64,000 bases of DNA, taken from contig LNGK01000002.1 in the NCBI GenBank assembly GCA_001510575.1, forward strand, positions 3,212,144 to 3,276,143. Direction: 5' to 3'. Below the pieces are notes generated by a model. The model had not been told where the DNA came from. It saw nothing but the letters and a program-made list of their open reading frames with translations, and did no database searches. Each line of letters opens with the position of its first letter. The stretch's first letter is position 1. The position numbers and the translations under genes were made by a program. Positions 26,419 to 38,999 of the stretch are shown here, piece after piece. Origin of the DNA: Knoxdaviesia capensis. Taxonomy: Eukaryota; Ascomycota; Sordariomycetes; Microascales; Gondwanamycetaceae.

Positions 26419-27255
26419 TTGCATCCGAGGGGCACAAAATAGTCTTTCTGACAACGTTCGGTGACGGACACATTTTAGCTAGTGACTTCTAGGTGGTCCA
26501 GACTGCACTGTCTTCATGCCTGTCCGAGACAGACTCAATGCTGGTGGTCCTGCGACTGGGTATCGGAGCTCCGGGAGTGACCGAATCGGCGGGGATTTTA
26601 TCACAAGCGCATCAGGCTGGAAGCCGGCTAACGGGGTTGCAAAACTTGTATGTACACTGGAGCCCTTGACCGAAACCTCTTGTAATTTGTTATGTCTCTC
26701 TCTATCAGACCGAGAGTCAGACTCTAGTTCTCTTCGTCCTCCTTAGATTCTGTAAAAAGCATTATTGGCACATATCAACCGACTGGAGGAGCCACTAAAC
26801 TGGCCAAATCCATCTGCAACTACTATTCGCCGGAACGGAACCGCTTGGGAAACTTGCAATTGGGATTATTGGGCCATCACAAACTCTGTAACTGTGCAAC
26901 CCTTCGGTGTGGCAGTGTAATTTTGAGGCCCAAGACGGCTGCTGCTGTCTTACATATTCACTTCCCACGTTTTTTGCTCGGGAATTTCACCGAATTGCTC
27001 GAGACACCTCGCCAAGGCTGGTTGCACAGAGTCCACTCGCCTGAACGCCCGTAGTTCATATACATCCCACTCTCGCCGGATTTCAAGTATCTGTATGCAC
27101 TTCACCGTTCGCTGTGACGTCCTTGGCGCCCGAGAGGTTCCTTGTCTTGACACCGATACTGACTGATAGAGAGACCGAAGATACGAGTCGTGAGTGGCAG
27201 CAGACTCACACCGACCGGAAGACCTGGCCATAACAGCCGGAACCCACTGCCAGTC

Positions 27256-28889
27256 ATGAACATCCGGGCTTCTTTCCCGGTTGGGCTGCCATCCGCTAAT
27301 CCGCTACCCAGCTATTGGCAGAAACGGCCGGCACAGTTTCCGGCCCCGGACAGTCTGCCTCCGTCGACTGATATCGTCATCATCGGCAGCGGCATCACCG
27401 GCGCATGTGTGGCCTGGAACTTGCTCCAGGGACCCGGTGGCAATGAGGTTAATATTATCATGCTTGAAGCCCGAACTGCGTGTTCAGGTGCAACTGGAAG
27501 AAATGGTAAGGAAGTCTCCCAAGGTCAGACCGCACTCCTGTTGTCCTCGCCGTCTCTTTCATATCGTCCGCTGTCCTCCTGCCTTGGTGGATGGGTGCCT
27601 CTCGTCAACCCCAACATCGGATCTTGCCTTCTTCCTCTCCTTTCCCCTATACTGACGATGACCGTGGGCACGTAGGCGGCCACACAAAGGCCGCGTCATA
27701 TCGATCCTTTCCCGAGCACGCCGCCAAGCATGGCGTCGAGACAGCGGTGCAAATTGCCCAGCTCGAGCTGGCCACCATCAACGCCACCCACGCGCTGGCG
27801 CAGTCTTTCGAGATTGCCTGTGCGAGCCGCCCCTGCAACACCGTCGACGTGTACTACGACGCCGCCGAGTGGGCTGCGGCCCAGGCCGCCGTCACTGCCA
27901 TGCGGACAGCGGCGCCCGGCTCGGCCATCTCCGAATACACGCTGCATGCGCCGCAGGAGGTCCGCGACCGCTTCCTCTGTGACGGGGACATCGTCGGGGG
28001 CGTCGAGTATCCGGCGGGGAGCATCTCCGCGTACGCCCTGGTGGTGGGGATTCTGCAGCGGTGTCTCGACACCGGTCGGTTCCAGCTTTACGAGAACACT
28101 CCAGCGATCAACGTGGCGCGTGCCGATGCAGATGGCTCTGCATGGGAACCGGGTGCCGCCGACTCAAGGCCGTGCCGATGGGCGATAACGACGCCGAACG
28201 CCGTCATTCACGCGGCAAGAGTGGTGGTGGCAACCAACGGCTACACGCCTTTTCTCCTGCCCCAAACAGCTGGCGTCATCTTGCCCCTTCGCGGACAGAT
28301 AGCCGCCCACCGGCCAGGGAATCTGATGCCCAAAACCCAGCTCCCAACAACGTATAGCTTCATGTATGCAGATGGTGGCTTCGACTACCTCACCCAGGCG
28401 CCCGTAAAGAACCCTTTGGGCAATGGCGCGGGCCCGAACACCGGCGACCGCGGTGAACCGGGAGGGGAGCTGATTCTCGGAGGCGGAGTGTATCGACTGA
28501 AGAACCGGGGGCTAGAGGAGTTCGGCGTGACGGACGATTCGGCGCTGAACACGGAGATCTCACAGAGTCTGCGCTCGGCGCTGCGCGGGTACTTCGGGCG
28601 GAACTGGACGGACGACAACACACCGGAGAACAGCCAGGACGAGACAGTGCAGATGGAGTGGACGGGAATCATGGGGTTTACTCCTGACGGGTTTCCGCTC
28701 GTGGGCCAGTGGCCGCACGCCGAAAATCTGTACCTGTGTGCGGCGTTTCAGGGCCACGGCATGGTGTTTGCCCTGAAATGCGCCGAAGCGTTGGTGAAGA
28801 TGATGGGAAATGAAGACGGCCAGCTGGCGTGGTTTCCGGATGTGTTCAGGATCACGGAGGAGAGACTGAAGATGAGATTTTCCTCCTAG
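27256..28889 (+). CDS. FAD-dependent oxidoreductase, DAO superfamily (amine/amino-acid oxidase type)
   Basis: Two exons, 27256-27505 and 27676-28889, with a 170-nt intron (GTAAGG donor, GTAG acceptor) that rejoins the frame at GRNG|GHTKAASY; 487 aa. Residues about 38-72 form the Rossmann FAD-binding unit: DIVIIGSGITG gives the GxGxxG dinucleotide motif (44-49), and E71 ends the second strand, as expected for binding the adenosine ribose. The GATGRNGGH motif (about 78-86) is the conserved DAO segment next to the isoalloxazine ring. Near the C-terminus, EWTGIMGFTPDGFPLVG and the FQGHGM segment match the second FAD-contacting block of this family. By family, it oxidises a secondary or primary amine or amino acid with release of H2O2; the substrate cannot be read from sequence. 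There is no signal peptide and no clear C-terminal SKL-type peroxisomal signal (it ends RFSS). An in-frame ATG is absent farther upstream in good context. It stands alone between two gene deserts. Confidence 0.93.
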
Positions 28890-31800
28890 TCTACGTGCAA
28901 ACGCACGATGGTTGGACTCTAAATTGAGGGTGCTGCATCAGTGGATATGGATGTCGCGTCTTCCTGTTTGGTATACTGTTCACGCAAGCTACGGTAACAC
29001 TTAGTACATGCAGAAAACCGGTATCTTACTGTACATTTGGAGAGATATATTGGCTGGCACCGCACTTGGCTTTAACACGGAGGACATTTCTTTCATTTAC
29101 GCACTGCTTGATATATCTAGTGTTATTCATGCCAATTATGATCCAAGGTGGATGGACTATGAAACAGTATCCTTCTGACAACGCTCGTGATCTCACGTTG
29201 CTATGACTCTGACTGCCACACCATGTAAAGCTTTGCTTCTCCCGCTGTTCTTCATATGGGGCCGAGGACAACAGCTGAAAAGGAGACGCGCCAGTGAAAA
29301 GTCGACGGAAAGGACAGAAATTCCAACAGCAGTACGGATAAACACCTCGGCCGATGCTTGGTAATATATATTGCATTCGACGATGGAGCCAGCCGGCCAT
29401 TGAATGCTACGGAAGCCTGTATGAAGAATGCCCGGTATCTTCTGGACATCATCGTACAGAGATGACAGTACTACGACTGGGAATAAGGCGGTAATCCATG
29501 AAATAGAATCGGACTGAGGGCATCTTGGGCTTTTCATGGAGGCATGCAGAGGAAGTTCAGGGAATATACGGTGAGGTGTACACGGAAAAGCCATGCCGTG
29601 AGCTTTTGTGACGGAGTTACAGCTTGGGCAATCATCATGACAGTCATTTGCCATTGAAGATTGGCCGCAGTGGGGACTGGGGAGGTGAAAGGACTCCCGG
29701 GAAAGGACGATTATGACGTTTGTATGCTGCAAGCCGTGGCGGTGAGAGACCGCCAGCATTCAGTTCCCACAACCGCCATTGGTATACGATCCAATGAAAC
29801 TCCCCATTCAGACTGTGCACGCGCGAAAAGCCTGAGACGGGGCCCTTTCACAGTTTTCTCGGCAGAATTCGACTACAAAGCACACTGTTCTGGCATCTGA
29901 GCACACAGAGTTGAGGGAGGCTAATGTCGGTTCATGCATTCGTGTATGCATGCGATTCCAGTCATCGCCCAACAGAAAAAAAAACCAGAAGGGTATTTTG
30001 AAGAAGCTGAGGGAATCCCAAGACCGGAGTGAAACCGCCGGTCCTGGAAAGTCTCTCCGCCATGCAACTTTTTCAGGGCGGGATTTGCCGGCCGGGCCGG
30101 GGGGGTGGCACTGTGATCGTGCAAAAACAACACCAAGATGTCTTGGAAAAGACCACGACCGACAGAAAGCCTGAAGAGTTTGGACACCGGCCAACGGACC
30201 CTTTTGGCGGTGCGGTGCGTTGGTGAAATTCAAAAATTGCCGGAAGAAGCACTGTATTCACAGTATATGCGCACACAGACGCTTATGCGTGCACAATTGC
30301 TGCGACTCAAAGCTCGACCCGGCACATCTACTCTCTATGACTTGGCTATGCCTGAATACGGGGTCTGGGACGTCTAAGTGTCAGTAGTATGGTGAATAAG
30401 AGTGAATATCTCCTGGGCAGTTGAATCTTGAATGCCAACCACGAATTGGCGCAACCTTGCGAGAAAACGCTGCTATAGCCTCGGTTTAGACGAGAGTTTA
30501 GTATCATTATCCGCCTGGGATTATCCGAAGAGCAAAGTGCAGGAATCCCGGAGTTCGAAAATCGAGACCTAGCTATGGTGTACCGAAATGACGCGGAGTG
30601 AGCGTGCATATATTTGTGCAGTCAGAATAACGTCTGTGTATGCGCAGAGTCTAGTGAATCTCAAGGGCGAATAGAGTCCTCTGCCACCTCAAGCTCGCAG
30701 GAAGTTCAAATATGCTCATGATCGATACTGTGAAGGACAAATAGACCAGACGTGGTGGCCATGGAAGGGTTGCATGCCGAGTCACTCTCTTGGGGAGGAG
30801 CTGGAGAGAGATAAATAATGCATGGAATAGTACTGTGAAACCGGCCACTCCACCTAGAGGATACACATCCATTACGGAAAAAGCCGGGAGACTTGGGTTT
30901 ACACTCTAAGACCAATATAAAAGCGAGGGCTGGTATATAAGGACTCTTTCAATCAAAAGAGCCCTTGTGCATGGCCTGGCGTTTGATTTCTTCTCTCCTC
31001 TCAACTATGCCAGTCTTTCTTCCCAACCTGCTAACAGCACACACAGAGTGCTTTTTAAGAAATTTGATAGTGTCTCGGCTCATTGCCTTCTCCTAAGCAT
31101 ATGTACAGTACAGGCATATTCCACATGAAACATTATACGACCGCGACTACTTTTCAGCTGAGATTTTAGGAGAAAAATTAGACCTGAGGTGAGGTGAAGT
31201 TGTGAACCAGATTGTCGGGTCAGGACTGAGAAGACGACAAAGCACACAATCTCGAACTCACGGCCCCATTTTCGGACGAACTTAGCATGACGAGTCTAGA
31301 AGGAAAGGGGAACGAGCATCTTAGCGGGGACCGGGGCATGCGAGCGACCCTACAATCTTCGCTATCCTGGACAGGACACCTCCCTGCCGGGTCCAGGGAA
31401 AGCAAAAACAAGGAAGAAAACAAAAACGTACCGTGAAGATTGCCATCCAGAATTGATTGCGCTCAACAGTCTGTACAGTACTGTATACTCGCAATTAATC
31501 GTGCTCTCCGCCTCGGGCCGAAGGAGAGTGGGAGGGATATAAAACAAAACAAAACTGCCGGTGGTGCGAGGGAGAAACACCAGCCACTGCGGCCAGCTTG
31601 CTCTGAAAGGACCAGAACCAAAAGTTCCCCTGCTCATTTTAGCGGGTGTAAACAATCATTATGTGCCTGCTTGGGTGGCTTTACAGTGGGTTCTATAGAG
31701 CTGGAGATAATTCTGAAATATGAGCTGGGATCCCCCCCCGTCGTGTCCCTTTCGTTGCTATACAGTAGATGATGAGCCATACCACCACCCATGGTGTGGT

Positions 31801-33089
31801 CTTCTCTCCAAACTCAAGGCCTGGGCCAATCCTGGCACGGCCATAAGCACACCAAGGTGTAGTGATCCAAGCTGCTGGGATTTTTGCGACGAGAAGCAGG
31901 ACTAATAATGGCTGGATGTAATGCAATGTGTCCGTTCTTCAACCTTCATGGGGAAGCCGACCACGACGGGTATTTGTGTGGTTCTAGGGGAATTATCGGG
32001 ACCTCCAAAAACTGATCTATGAAGAGTCTGAAGATTGGATTACCTGGTCCAGGATGGATCAATAACGTGAAGGGCGGGCATTCGCCACTGACGATGCCGT
32101 TTTTCCTCCCTCTGTCTACCCTATCATAGCAGAGACACAAACCGGACAACCTTGGCCGAAGAAAAGAGTTTTCATTTCTTATCATCCTCCGCGAGATATA
32201 TTGATTGCTTCTCCTTGCCCAAGAAAGATAGGGTCCCAGAATCCGGAGACACGTCTGCTTTCAGTGCATATGCATGGGCCTGTCGCATATGGATTCCGGT
32301 TTTGCAATGTGGGTAGAGTATAAACTGATCTATCAGCTATCACATATACGTTTATGACCAGTACCAATTTTCTGGGATTTTCGTTTTTCTCCCATCAAAG
32401 TCAAGCCACCCCTTTTTCATGGGCCCGTGTATTTCGGATGGCGCAGTGAAACGGCGATGGGCTGTAATTTCTACTAAATGCTAGAAAATGATAGCGGATC
32501 ATGAGCTGGGGGTGCCGGCTCGGAGAAGCAGCCATCTGCAAGTTTGATTGATATTTTCTGTCTTTTTTCCTGCTCTCTTACTATTACTGGGATGCACAGT
32601 CGGGATCGTGGAAAGTCTCCTCTTTTCTTTTCTTTTCTTTTCTTTTTGTGTGTGATGTGCTAAGGGTCGACTGGCATGTTATGAACTTATAGTGCATAAA
32701 CCATGTCCTCTTGTGATTGTGTTATACCCGCTCCTTTCCCAAGGGGTTGAGTCGACTGCCTCTCGAGACCAATTCTTTGCCCGTGGGCTAGACCACATAC
32801 TCCTTGGGACGAGTGAAGTTGATTCCGAAGATATAGTGAAGTAAAAGCGCCGGTCAGTCAACTGAAAGCCGCCGGCTTTCCCAACCGTCTGGCGGAAACC
32901 CAAAAAACCTCGTTGGCTCCCTTGGTCAGAATCTATACCAAGAAAAAAAAGTCCTCCTGGAAGTATCAACGTAGTGAAAAAGGACAAAGGACCCGAGGGT
33001 TTGGATACGCTCTAAACTCGGCAAACAAGGTTTCGGGCGGTGCTAAGAAAAGAACTGGTGCAGACCCCTCCCCGTCTCTCGCTCGCAGA
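28890..33089. other. Gene-free stretch
   Basis: No supportable gene. Frames up to 188 codons exist (for example on the minus strand around 29193-29759), but they have no recognisable domain and are matched by equally long frames on the other strand. TACTGTAC-type motif copies occur near 29028, 31103 and 31471. Confidence 0.55.
32622..32647. repeat. (TTTTC)5 microsatellite
   Basis: About five TTTTC units. Confidence 0.93.
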
Positions 33090-33354
33090 ATGGCGTCAAA
33101 CAGATTGGAAATTCGAAAGAAATTGGAAAAGAAACTCCGGTAAGATAAACACCCCCAACTTTCCAGTCTAGTCCCGCTTATCTTTCGGCCGTCATCAGGG
33201 CTTTCCCAGTTTCCTGCTCTGCGTGAGGACTTAATTGTTCATCGGCCGTTATTCTCGCAGACAGTTTGGTCTGCATTACCAGCAGAAAGCCTCACTCATG
33301 GACATCGCCCCCATCCGGCCCATCCGCCGCGAATTAGACAGTTCTTACTCGTAA
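33090..33354 (+). CDS. Candidate 47-aa small protein gene with one intron (unknown function)
   Basis: Two exons, 33090-33139 and 33261-33354, join across a canonical 120-nt intron (GTAAGA donor, pyrimidine-rich TCTCGCAG acceptor) into one open frame ending TAA. The ATG has A at -3 and G at +4, a good initiation context, and is preceded by a C/T-rich stretch. Exon 1 encodes a very basic helix-like segment (RLEIRKKLEKKLR). Exon 2 adds QFGLHYQQKASLMDIAPIRP and a short Arg/Ser tail. I do not recognise the family. The frame stays open upstream of the ATG without another ATG, and a CGCAG directly before the ATG could itself be an acceptor, so this may be the 3' end of a longer gene or a decayed gene. 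The clean intron and the open frame on both sides are the only positive evidence. Confidence 0.4.
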
Positions 33355-34197
33355 TATTTCACAAGCCGGTGCATAACTGAGTCTTGCTATATATGATATC
33401 ACTTCAAGCGAGACAGCTTATACACTTGTGGTATAGCCGGATAACTTTTATCACATACATAACTTAGCAAACATGATCAATTTCCACCCTCCTCATGCAC
33501 TCATGTGTTCGTTCACTGGACTGAAAAGGAAGCTTTTTCCTATAATGGTACAGTGCATACATGCAAGTACTGGCCGACTTCACTTGGCCTGAAGCCCGCG
33601 TCAGACTGGTGTTGCCTGGGTAATTTCCTCAGGATCCACTACAGGAGGTTTTGCGGTGTTTACGAGCACATGTTTCGAGCAAGGAACTGTGTTCGGAGTT
33701 GATAGTAACAACGGCACTATGAGCAAGCACCAGGTAGTCAAACGGTCGGAGGCTATTTCAAAAATTAGGAACCTCGAAATCCCGATAGAAGCGTTCCGAC
33801 TTTCAGGTCCGTTTACGCGCATATTCGATTTCTTATCGCGCACCAAAACTTAGCCTAAATATCCAGGCAGACATTTTTGTAAAACCCTATTCTTATTTTT
33901 GTAAAGTCACTCATAGCCAACTGAAAAACTTTCCAAACCTTAACACTCAGTACCTTCAACAAAAGCCAAATACCCAAAGCCAAAAGCCTAGCTGGAAATC
34001 CGGAAATTCTAAAGCCAAAAACCCAGAAGTTCTGAAGCAAAACCCAGAAATTTCAAAGGCCCAGCCAGAAAGCCAGTAGCTCAGTAGCTCGAAAGCTTAA
34101 AGATAAGATAGATGGCTCGGGCTAGGGATATCTTTTCTTCAATTTTATCTTCCGGGATTTCTAGCTTTTCGGCGTCTAGGCTTCTCGACTAGCTCTT

Positions 34198-34260
34198 ATA
34201 TGAATAGCTAACTAAAAAACTTTCTATATTATAACACTTGGTTTTGTTAGCTATTCATAT
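34198..34260. repeat. Perfect 15-bp inverted repeat with 33-base spacer
   Basis: The left arm 34198-34212 (ATATGAATAGCTAAC) is the exact reverse complement of 34246-34260. It sits inside the AT-rich island. It could form a hairpin or be the termini of a very short element; no flanking target-site duplication is obvious. Confidence 0.9.
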
Positions 34261-35780
34261 TAGAAGTGACTTTGCGAAAATTAAAAGGTGTATCTACGTG
34301 TATCACCAAAAATGTCTTCATGGAAATTCGTGCCGTTTTCTATATATGAAAAGAAATTAAGTATATCCTGTACAGCTTATAGTGGCCCCCCTCCTTTATA
34401 GGCCCCGGGACTAGGGGACCCCAGCTAGAGAGTTCCATCCTGCCAGATATATGTAAAATTGGCCTGGTGAAGACATCATAAACCGTGAAGCCACTTACAC
34501 CAGAGCTAGTATGCATAGGTACTCCGTAAAAGATTGAGCCGACTTTGAACTTTGCCGTCTTTCTTTTCCTTCCCACACTTTAACGCCAATGATCCTTAAA
34601 AGGGGGTTTAAGCCGAGTGATCGATACTATCTCATCTTACGAAATTTACTACGTGGCGGGTGTCAAACTGCTTTCCTCCTCGTATGGCTACGTGGGCTTG
34701 TGGCACAAAATCAGCAATGACTCCGTTGTAATCTTCATTCTTTACCAATGATCGGCGATGTGGCCTTCCTTTTCCAATAGGGTTCCCGCATCGCGGTGAT
34801 AGGCGATAGCTGAAGTTTCTGTTGTGTACACGGCATGAACGCTGCATGCACCATGCATCTGTTGTCGATTCTTTTCTCAATGCAGCCGTGTCCCACACCG
34901 GCTTCCTGTTGGCAGACCAGCACGGCGGTGCACCCATTGGATGTGTGGTTCGGGGGTAAAACCCGATACATGAGTGACCTAGGTCTGCCGGATTTTCAGA
35001 CTGTTAAAGTGTGGTTGGGGGCGAAGCGCTCCAGAAAGCTGGGTCTGGGAGAAAAATAATCAAGACAAGCACACACAAGAAGTAACGGGATAGGCAGACA
35101 TAACCAGATTCCCGGAACCACATACGCCCAGCCTGTGTTTCCCCCGTCTCATTCGTCAACGGCGAATCCCTTACCTGGGAAAATCCCACCAAGATCCTTT
35201 GCGGAACGACAACAAGAAGCTCCATCGCACGGGCTCCCAGACTTGATCACAGTGTAAAAGAAGTCCCCACCTAACCTGTTGGGTATACGCACTTCATGAT
35301 ATGCATAACAGCCGTCTGATATAGGGCTCAGCGTCCTCGTAAGTTCAGCCATTCCCATTCTCAACCTCATGGATGGACTCTAGTGGCGTCTCACTAAAAG
35401 ATCAGCTGGCGACGATCTCTGGGCGTCTATTCCGAGACAGGTTAACATGCCGTGAGCAGCATATGGCAGCCGAATATTTCTTTTGTCGTGGTAAGAGATA
35501 CTGTACGGCTAGAGAATAAGTTCCACCATACTGTACACAAAAGAGTCTCAGGACATTTAATCACTTGCTTCCTAGCGAGTTTTTCGCATGTCGTAATGTC
35601 GGGAGGCCTTGCAGGGAAAGCCTGGCCGGTCTTGCAGCATGGCGCCTTCTCATTTCTTATGAATTTGCTTTTTCCGGTCGCCTTCTTTTCTTCTCTGCTT
35701 CCCAGACGGCTAGGAAATGACACAGGGTTCTACTGGCAAAAATTACCCAAAGTTAGTGTTACGGATCAAAAGTTGATACT

Positions 35781-35805
35781 TATATATATATATATATTTT
35801 TTTTT
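35781..35805. repeat. (TA)n followed by T-run
   Basis: About eight TA units running into nine T. Confidence 0.93.
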
Positions 35806-37167
35806 CTTATCTCATTCTGAAAAGATAGGTATCTTTTAAGAAGAAATTCTTTTGGTTCCAAAACTCTATTTCCTCTGTGCTTTTCCCCCCCTTGTCTGCT
35901 CCATTTGTCACCCCACTCACTGTACAGTACTGTCCATTATCTTTAGTCCAAGAACCAGTGGCGGGTTATCGTCCTGACCCGGCAGTTTGGGAGTCGTCAG
36001 TATGCAGCTGTCCCTCTTTGTCGGGTTTACAGGAAGAGTTTTCCCTACGGCGCACAGCCTACATACACCGTCGTGGAAATGGTGGTGGTGGGAAGACCGA
36101 ATTGGAAAGGCCGGTGAGAGGTTCGATGCGGCTGAAAACTGAATTCGGAAAAGCAATATACTGTAGCGAGTGCACTTCGTTCCTTAAGCTTCGCAAAAGT
36201 GCGAGGGCAGTCCAGCCAGCCGAGAACATGCAAGTGCTGTTCGTTCTCGTCTCCCTTTCTCGTGCATTTTTTAAGATTTGAACTTGCACTTCCTTCCATC
36301 TCGTTTATGCGCACACCATCATGCACGACAACTCATCATTTTCTGTTGGAAATTGTTTGCGAGACTGTGGTCTGTAATACGTCCTCCCGACCCAGACTTG
36401 GGTGGCGCTCTCCTGACCATTGGCCTCTCACTTTTTGTGGGAAACCCCCGCACAGAACCGTGCTGGTGGATTTGCGGTTTTGTCTCTCGTGTCCCAAGTC
36501 CCAACAACGGCTTTGCGGGCCACGGGGGCTGGTTCGGATTAGCGTGGTGGAGAGAACCAAAAGTTCGGTACAACAAGGACTTGTCTGGAACGTACGCCTT
36601 ACCAAAAACCGAAAGAAGTCCCGTTGTGCGGGCCCCCGTTGGCTCGCCGGCGGTGGGAGGTTGACTTTTTTGGGGTTTTGCCGGGCACCTGTTGGGGGCC
36701 CGAGTGTGAAGGATTTATGGAGAAAAATGAGACCAGTTCTTTATTTCTTCTTGATTCTTGGGAGGCGGACTGCACTAACTGGCTCGGTACTAGCTACCAA
36801 ACTTTGTTGGTCCCTCGTCTTACTTACATGAAAAACTGTTTAGGGAGCTCGGGACTTAGCTGTATAAAGAATCTGTATAAAGAATGTTCGTGCAATCGAC
36901 TATACCATCGTCCCGAAGTATAAAGAGCCGTTCGCTCTTGGATGCCGTAATGCTGAGCTTGTGAACTGGATTCCGATATCCGACCGGGCCAGACCACGCA
37001 CTCAGGGCGGCGAATTCAGGAACCGGGAACGGTCCATTGAAAGCTTGACTACTTGAATGCATACACGCTGAACGGCCTGTTATATTTACTCCGCCTGCAT
37101 ACCATTGGAGAGGCCCGTGAGAGCGCAACTGAAAGAAACTCTTGCTTGACGGACTGTGCAATGCTTG

Positions 37168-37195
37168 AAAAAAAAAAGAAAAAAAAAAAAAAAGA
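37168..37195. repeat. A-rich tract
   Basis: Almost uninterrupted A over about 28 bases, with isolated G. Confidence 0.95.
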
Positions 37196-38999
37196 AGTGG
37201 TGGGAGGGTCGTAGGCATGCAGGAGACAACTCACCTCCCATCAATGTGACAACGGCCGGAAGTAGTAATGGCCGGTCCGGCTGATGTTGACCTCGGAGAA
37301 AATTACCCTGTTAAGTCGTGTTTTGGTCGCCGCAAATTGGGGTCCAAGACTTGGGGGAGTAAATGTGGCCCCTAATTCCATTCATTTCCGGGACCTGAAC
37401 TATGTCTGGGACAGGAGAAATCACATTCCTGTGAAGTTCTCCTGACCTTTTGCTCCAACAAAGCCATTGCAATTCCTGCACAGATTCATGTGTAAGATCT
37501 ATCTTCCTCTAGCTTTGTCCTATTTGGAGCCGGCTTTTACCATTCATTAGCGAGATTGTGCTGATGTGTGTTTGGCTCATCTGAGAGACCTGCAGAACGA
37601 CTAAACTTCAAAGGCCCGCTGAAACAGGATTCGGCCACATTGTGAGGTTGTGGTGTCGATGGTGCATATGAAGTGAGTACTGTACAGTACAGTACTCCTT
37701 TATCATAACAAGCCACGACATCCATCGTTAGGCCACACCGTCCAACCGGTTTATGCACATATCTTCTGGAAGCGAGAGGTTAGCCCCATTTGCAACGCCC
37801 ACGAATCCACAAAGATGGATCCCAAGATTTCTTCCCCTCATCTGGTTTAACCTCCTCTTCTCACCTGCCTGCCACCTTGCCTTGCTGGAGTTAATCATGT
37901 ACCCACATCAGTCGTGACCAGGTCAGACAACGGTCAGCGCTAGGTTTCCTACAGACGAGAAGGATGAGAAATGAATAATGCGTAACCGCATCTCCCGCAG
38001 GTATTGCCTTCATCAAGTCAAGAACTTGGGTGTGTGACCTATGAATCAAAATGAACTTGTTTGTTTTGAGTGGAGAATGCATAGGAAAATAGGCGAAGGT
38101 GCTATTTAGTGTGGTTGGAGGAGTACTGTATATCCATCCAGCAACCAGGTTACTCCCTGATATAGTACAAGAAAGCACCGGACATCGGCTTTTTGAGACA
38201 ACGCCCCCGTGAAATGATAGGAACAAAAAGGGGGAGCGAGGGAGAGCCCTTAAGCTAGTATCGGAGCCGGAGGCGGGAGTGGAAGGCTCGATCTCGTGGG
38301 GGAGGAGGGGGAGAAGCTGGTAGGACGGCAAACTCAGTGATTTTGACAGATGAACAGAGCAAGAGAAGGGAAGATAAGACAAGCTATTTGGCATTACTTT
38401 CGCCTTCGGAAGGTCTCGCACCGATGGACTCGGACGGGAAAAAAAGAGCACAGTCTAGGCAATAGAAATGGATATGCCTAGAGAAAACGGGGAGAGACCA
38501 AATAGTATGAATACTTTGGCCCTCCGATTCTAGAGCACACCTGGCGAGAACCAAGATCAAGGCAGGAGCCCACCACCTTCTCACGCCCTCTTCGTCGATG
38601 GCACCTTCCATCACCGTCTTTAATCGCTTAATTGCATAAACAGACACAGCAGGTGAGGGCCGGCAATTACATCCTTCCGCTTAGAAGAACATGTCTCAAT
38701 TTTTCAATTGTGCGTTAGGGCAGGGCTTTTCTTCGCTATGCAGTTATCACACATCGAAAAGGAGGCAGGAAGAAACTAAGTGCACTCTCCTTTTTAGAAT
38801 CAATGCGATTTTACGTGGAGAGGAAATTCCGCCCTCGAAAAACCTTAAAAAACTTCACCTCCACTAAACCCAGCAGCGATAATCCCCAAGAACTCAATTA
38901 CCTGGTTGACATTCTTTCCCCTCAATCCTTTCTCTACAGTACGCAGAAAATCCCGACACTCTGGTAACGTCCGGTTTCTCTTGTTTTCTGTTCGGCCTT

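Larger units (their letters stand above)
5261..27255. other. Gene desert (about 22 kb), no supportable gene
   Basis: I read all open frames here and recognise no domain. The longest frames (120-196 codons) mostly start at non-ATG codons, have low-complexity or Cys/Arg/Ser-heavy composition, and overlap equally long frames on the other strand, as expected of non-coding DNA near 50% GC. I see no ribosomal RNA, no tRNA B-box in a cloverleaf context, and no transposase or reverse transcriptase. The content I can name is simple repeats, a G-quadruplex motif, telomere-like repeats and the dispersed TACTGTAC motif, each listed separately. Multi-exon genes with very short exons, or non-coding RNAs, could still be hidden here. 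Confidence 0.55.
33355..38999. other. Gene-free stretch including an AT-rich island
   Basis: No supportable gene. Base composition changes at about 33850-34360, where the DNA becomes A/T-rich and contains many short AAAGCC/CCAGAA-like near-repeats (33960-34080). This may be the remnant of a mobile element, although no transposase or polymerase frame survives. The rest resembles the other gene-poor DNA here. TACTGTAC-type motifs lie near 35500, 35528, 35920, 37678 and 38125. Confidence 0.5.

Noticed and set aside
36199..36831. 210-codon plus-strand frame
   Set aside because: No known domain; antisense and other-frame openings of similar size; Cys/Arg/Trp-heavy composition unlike the real genes here.
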